DNA from: Anthoceros angustus
Lineage: Eukaryota > Streptophyta > Anthocerotopsida > Anthocerotales > Anthocerotaceae
Length of the DNA stretch: 64,000 nt
NCBI GenBank assembly: GCA_010909165.1
Contig: MU008168.1
Location: 434,001-498,000, forward strand
Direction: 5' to 3'
Shown: positions 60,292-64,000 of the stretch, piece after piece
How the letters are laid out: the number at the start of each line of letters is the position of its first letter
Position numbering within the stretch: the stretch's first letter is position 1
Made by a program: the position numbers and the translations under genes
The notes under the pieces: generated by a model
Seen by the model: the letters and a program-made list of their open reading frames with translations, nothing else
What the model was told of the DNA's origin: nothing
Databases searched by the model: none

Positions 60292-60985
60292 CTACAAATC
60301 TAAACCGTAAAGGCCTCGTACATCAAGTCCTATCAAAACCCACACTCCACGGTGCCTAAAGCACATGACCCCGATCTCAACCCCATGATCACGCTCGATG
60401 ATGTAGAGGTCGTTCATCTCCTCCCACAAGACATGGTTGGCGTCGTCCAATTCGTAGAAGGCGTTGAGATGAAATCCGGAGGGGCGATAAGCGTCGAGGC
60501 CGTGCGACTGTGAGTCAAGCCGTCGGAGTGAAACTTGGCCATCCACTTGAAGTCCTCCGGTGACTCGGGTGCTTGGACCGCGAGGCCTCACGGTGATCGT
60601 TAGGACCCAATGGCCACCCATCAAAATGGGTATGCATGAAATAGTGCGCTTCCGACACGGAAGGCACTCTCGCGATAGGAAGTCGAGTCCGGTCAAATAC
60701 TGCGACCACGTTCCTCATTTCGAAAAGAACTTGAAGTCAAGGGTAGTTCTCTATGTGGCGGATGAGGTCGTTGTGGTCCTCGCATCTTTGCAAAAGCGCA
60801 TCAAGCTCCTCGTAGGACAAAGGATGCATTGGCTTCTTGGGGTCATAAGACACAGTAAACAACTCACTCCACATATTAGGATCGGGTGAGCTCGGAGGAG
60901 ATCGTGGAACCCTCCTCCGGTCTTGCCCACATGCGATGGGCTGCAGGCGCTGCGGCATGTGAGGAGAGGGTGGGCGGTGCACCAT
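60292..60985 (-). pseudogene. Unidentified protein-like remnant
   Basis: Minus-strand translation gives MWSELFTVSYDPKKPMHPLS, ALLQRCEDHNDLIRHIENYP, a stop, then VLFEMRNVVAVFDRTRLPIA and SEAHYFMHTHFDGWPLGPND. A further frame gives HLNAFYELDDANHVLWEEMN. Composition is balanced and unlike the surrounding low-complexity DNA. The segment looks like a decayed real protein, possibly captured host or element coding sequence. No family was recognised. Confidence 0.4.
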
Positions 60986-61139
60986 CCGCCCACAACCGCA
61001 GGAAGCCTACAATAATACTGCGGTGGCACGAGGCCATGCGTGTCGGCCGTTGCAAAGAAATGAGCATCAAACAATTCGGCATCACCATGGGGGAAGGAAT
61101 GAGGCGAGGTTAGTTGCGGCTTGGTGCAAGGATGGGGAG

Positions 61140-61860
61140 GGCCCATTCGTGGCTGCCTCCTCCCTTGATCGCGCCCGCCCGCCGCCCGCCTCCGTTGCCG
61201 TGGCGCCCGCCCGCCTCCCTTTCCCCACGTCCTGCGCCCCGCACCGCCTTCCTCCGCCTCCCGGCCTTCTGCCCGCGCCTCGCCCGCCTCGCCCGCCTCG
61301 CCCGCCTCCCCCCTTCTCCTTCGCCTCGCCCGCCTCGCCCGCCTCGCCCGCCTCGCCCGCCTCTCCTTACTGCGGTTGGCCCTCCGTCCGTCACCCAGTG
61401 AAGGCCGCACGCCCCCGTCCGTCCCTCGGCCCCATTGCGAGCCCGCCTGCCTCGATCCCTCTCTACTTTGCCGCTGCCCGCCTCAGTCCCTCGCCGCCAT
61501 GGCCCCTCCTCCGCCCCGTGCCTTGCCCGAGCGGCCCGCCCTTCTCCGCCGGTCAGCGCGAAACCCCCACCGCCCGGCTGGCTCGCCCCTCGGCCCAGCG
61601 TCGTGGCGGTGGGCTCGCCCGCCACCACTGCTGTGGCCAGGCAGAATGAGGCGCTGTGAGCGCTGCTGGCGCGCTTGCGTGCTGCTGCTGCTGGACACGC
61701 TGCCCTCGCCTGCCCGCCTCGGACCTCGCCCCTCGCCCCCGTCCGTGCACGCCTGGCCCGGTCGCCACCAGTCGTGCGTGGCGCCAGCGACCCCGCCAAA
61801 TCGGTTGCCTAAACTGCCTAAACCATCTTGCTCCACCCTCTTAGCACATGAACCCTAAAA
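61140..61860. repeat. C-rich low-complexity region with (CGCCCGCCT)n core
   Basis: The core at about 61,272-61,366 is built of CGCCCGCCT units. The wider region is rich in CGCCCGCC and CCTCGCC words. Long open frames here reflect composition. Confidence 0.85.
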
Positions 61861-62063
61861 GCGGGCATGTGGCTTGCCTATGAGGCCTCTCGGACCCTAA
61901 ATAGCGTTGCGCGGAACAAAATTTTTGTTCCGTGGAGAAAAACACATAGAGTGTCGGCAAAAAAAACCCTAAAGTTCCCTTTAGAAATCCGGTGACATGG
62001 TGGCCGCTTTGGTGCGTCCTTTGGGCTACCCATTTTGATTGGTTACCAAACCGGACACCAAAA

Positions 62064-62117
62064 GTTTTGCGGGAGAAAAAAAATGTCCGTCCCCTCTGTC
62101 CTCTTTGGTATGCCATA
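62064..62117 (-). repeat. Right terminal inverted repeat of the 35 kb insertion
   Basis: The reverse complement reads TATGGCATACCAAAGAGGACA, continues with GAGGGGACGGACA and a T run, and ends CCCGCAAAAC, matching 27083-27135. Confidence 0.85.
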
Positions 62118-62123
62118 GTGAAG
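62118..62123. repeat. Right 6 bp target-site duplication (GTGAAG)
   Basis: GTGAAG follows the right inverted repeat directly and equals 27077-27082. Confidence 0.7.
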
Positions 62124-63550
62124 TAGGTACATAGTTAAATTTTATTTATCAAAAATAAAAGTTTTTATATTCTTCATTGAAATTATTCATATAATTATAT
62201 AAGGTGAAAAATAAAAACTTTAAAAAGAAAAGGATATTAGTTCATATTTTGAGCACTAGAATTATTGACATGGAGAGTAGTTATTGACGGTAGTTATCAA
62301 ACTCAAACATACATCACACAAAGCTTAAATATCAATATTAAATAATATTATAATTTAGAGTGAATAGGTTGAAACTTAGAGATTAAAAAAATAAAATTCT
62401 ATAGTTTTTTTAAAATTTACTCATCAAATGAAAAAAATATTTACTCATCGAATTATATAAGGTAAGAAATAAAAACCTACAAGAAGCTTAGTTCACATCA
62501 TCTAGCACCTAGATTTATTTACACAGGAGATTGAAGATATCAAGCTTACAAGCAATCAATAAGAACATTCGAACAGAAAGGTAGTATGGTAATACACAGT
62601 TTGAATATTTACGAGTGTCATGGTCAGAAACTAATGATGGGCAGTGAAAGACTCTAATAATCATCATAAATGTTTATAGTGCAGGCTCAAATGCAAAGTA
62701 AGAAGCCATGCATGTATGTAAGATAATTGGGATTGTCGTAGTTTAAAGTAAGTAAGTTATAATTAGTGATATTAAGATTTTGCTTAGGGCTTTAAAAACT
62801 AGTTTGCTTAAGGCTCAACACAGCAACTACTTGGTGAGGGTAGCTCCAAAGATTGCCTTAGCACTTGCTCCACACTCTTGTTGGGAAGGAGTGAGGTGCC
62901 TAGTGTGTGTTTGGAAGAGAGTTTTAAGGAGTTAAATATCAGCCCAAAATCTTTTTCTTCTTCATCTCGCTCTTATATTCTTATCTCACTTTTCAAGATT
63001 ATAACAATTATCACTATCTTACAAAAATACTATTGTGCCTTATGGCAGACATGCAATGCTTCTTACTCTTGAGATAGTTATCTTTGATGCTATCACTATA
63101 AGAATCGTCCATGCTCATATGCAAGGAACTCCAAAGCAACTAGGATGAATGGCACCAGGGTTCCTTGTCTAAAGTAGTTGGGATGAATGACACCAGACTT
63201 CCTTGTTTGCGTCTTTGACTGCCACAAGATGGTCATAACTACTTGCGCTGCCCTACTCAAATTGCCATTGGAGTTATTTTCTAACTGGTGTAACAACCGC
63301 TCGACTTCATCGCCGTTCAGTGATTAGCTTACTTAAATCATCAAGATCCACCTTTGATAGCATAGAAGGAACTCACTCTGCATGAACCAAGATTTGGCAC
63401 CAGCACATCCTCATGTTTTGGAGGTAGGTACATACCCTGGAAAAGAGGTTGCCGAGCTTCTCCACAGTAGTTTGACATTAGATACCTAATGCATGACAAA
63501 AGTACAACATACTCTGTACTCCGAGACGTTGGTGGTCTAGTGAGAGAATA
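62124..63550. other. AT-rich spacer
   Basis: Strongly AT-rich DNA from 62.13 to 63.1 kb with no gene seen. A direct repeat of about 50 bp (GGGATGAATG-CACCAG--TTCCTTGT) occurs at about 63,140-63,172 and 63,179-63,210. A 73-codon minus-strand frame at 63341-63562 was not recognised. Confidence 0.5.
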
Positions 63551-63776
63551 CTTCTCTACCACGGTACAACTTTGGCTTCAAATCCTGGGCGGACAACACC
63601 CACATGCAATGAAGGCCATGTGTTCATTCCTCTTGCTATCGAGACTCATAAGGCCATGGGCAAGGATTTTTCGAAGTCTACGTCTTTCCATCGCCCTGTA
63701 GAGGGCGGTGGCAAGCGCAATTTTCTGGACAACCTTAAATACGAGAGATGCAACATCTTCAATTCATGTGGTAAGT
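63551..63776 (+). pseudogene. Exon-like coding fragment with splice donor, LINE C-terminus-like
   Basis: The open frame reads CNEGHVFIPLAIETHKAMGKDF, then HRPVEGGGKRNF and CNIFNSCG, ending at GGTAAGTAGG, a good splice donor. The PLAIETH-AMGKDF part resembles the PFALERYGALAKNFD segment near the end of the LINE fragments in this window, and the HRPV part repeats the fragment at 23.2 kb. It could be a LINE-derived gene or a host gene exon. Confidence 0.45.
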
Positions 63777-64000
63777 AGGCCCTTTCTTGCCTTCCAGAAA
63801 GCAAGCATACGAGGCCCATGAAGAAGATGAAGAAACTTCAGGTATTCAATACCGAGAGCCTGTGATGGGCTTTCATTCCCATGTGAGCAACACATATTTC
63901 CGAAATTGTAGTTGCTGCAGATAATGTTGTGCGACCTCTGAGGTTGGAAGCAATAGCATATACCAAACACTACTACATTATGCAATGAAATATGACGAGG
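63777..64000. other. Right edge, no recognised feature
   Basis: It may be intron of the fragment ending at 63,773. Nothing else is supported. Confidence 0.4.

Larger units (their letters stand above)
27083..62117. mobile_element. Giant TIR-bounded composite insertion (about 35 kb; 18.6 kb without the nested gypsy element)
   Basis: Imperfect inverted repeats of about 54 bp (TATGGCATACC...GGTATGCCATA) at the two ends are flanked by identical GTGAAG hexamers, the structure left by a cut-and-paste DNA transposon insertion. Inside are tandem GC-rich repeats, two large tandem duplications, AT-richer arrays and a nested Ty3/gypsy element with its own target duplication. No transposase or intact cargo gene was recognised, so it would be a non-autonomous element or a decayed autonomous one. 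The termini do not match the usual starts of CACTA, hAT or Tc1/mariner elements. A 6 bp duplication is unusual for plant families. Superfamily unassigned. Confidence 0.68.

Noticed and set aside
27083-62117. Integrated large DNA virus or Polinton, suggested by size, TIRs and 6 bp duplication
   Set aside because: No capsid, packaging ATPase, polymerase B or viral integrase motif was seen, and the contents are repeats and a retrotransposon.

Overview
The window is nuclear DNA of a streptophyte (a land plant or close relative). It holds intron-containing plant-family genes with short introns (about 75-170 bp, one of 462 bp), a eukaryotic tRNA-Asn gene, a Ty3/gypsy LTR retrotransposon and large satellite-like arrays. 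Short introns, together with a LINE type carrying a C-terminal restriction-like endonuclease, fit an early-diverging lineage such as a lycophyte better than a seed plant, but the species cannot be proved from the sequence.

Left gene block (1-6.4 kb), all on the minus strand: a 2-oxoglutarate/Fe(II) dioxygenase cut by the window edge, a tRNA-Asn(GTT), an eight-exon plant zeta-toxin-fold P-loop kinase, and an intronless peptide N-glycanase A.

Repeat block 1 (6.66-19.1 kb): three partial copies of the C-terminus of a LINE ORF alternate with two long arrays of a CA-rich satellite of roughly 130-150 bp. The unit is LINE fragment, satellite, LINE fragment, satellite, LINE fragment. The last fragment ends where the next gene begins.

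Middle gene block (19.3-26.7 kb), plus strand: a guanylate kinase whose catalytic domain sits between kelch-repeat segments on both sides, an AT-rich spacer, and a two-exon tubby-like F-box protein.

Repeat block 2 (27.08-62.12 kb): a 35 kb segment bounded by about 54 bp imperfect terminal inverted repeats (TATGGCATACC at each end) and flanked by the 6 bp direct repeat GTGAAG, so it looks like one giant composite insertion. Inside are GC-rich 218 bp tandem repeats, two tandem duplications of about 1.2 kb and 1.05 kb, AT-richer tandem arrays, and a nested 16.5 kb Ty3/gypsy element (41,198-57,662, minus strand) with its own 5 bp target duplication GAGGG, primer-binding site and polypurine tract. 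Its gag-pol is broken by stops and frameshifts, and its leader and one LTR carry tandem duplications. No intact host gene was recognised in this block. The right end (62.1-64 kb) is AT-rich spacer with one exon-like fragment related to a fragment at 23.2 kb.

The genes have no evident shared pathway. The window shows ordinary genes separated by two large, structurally complex repeat islands.
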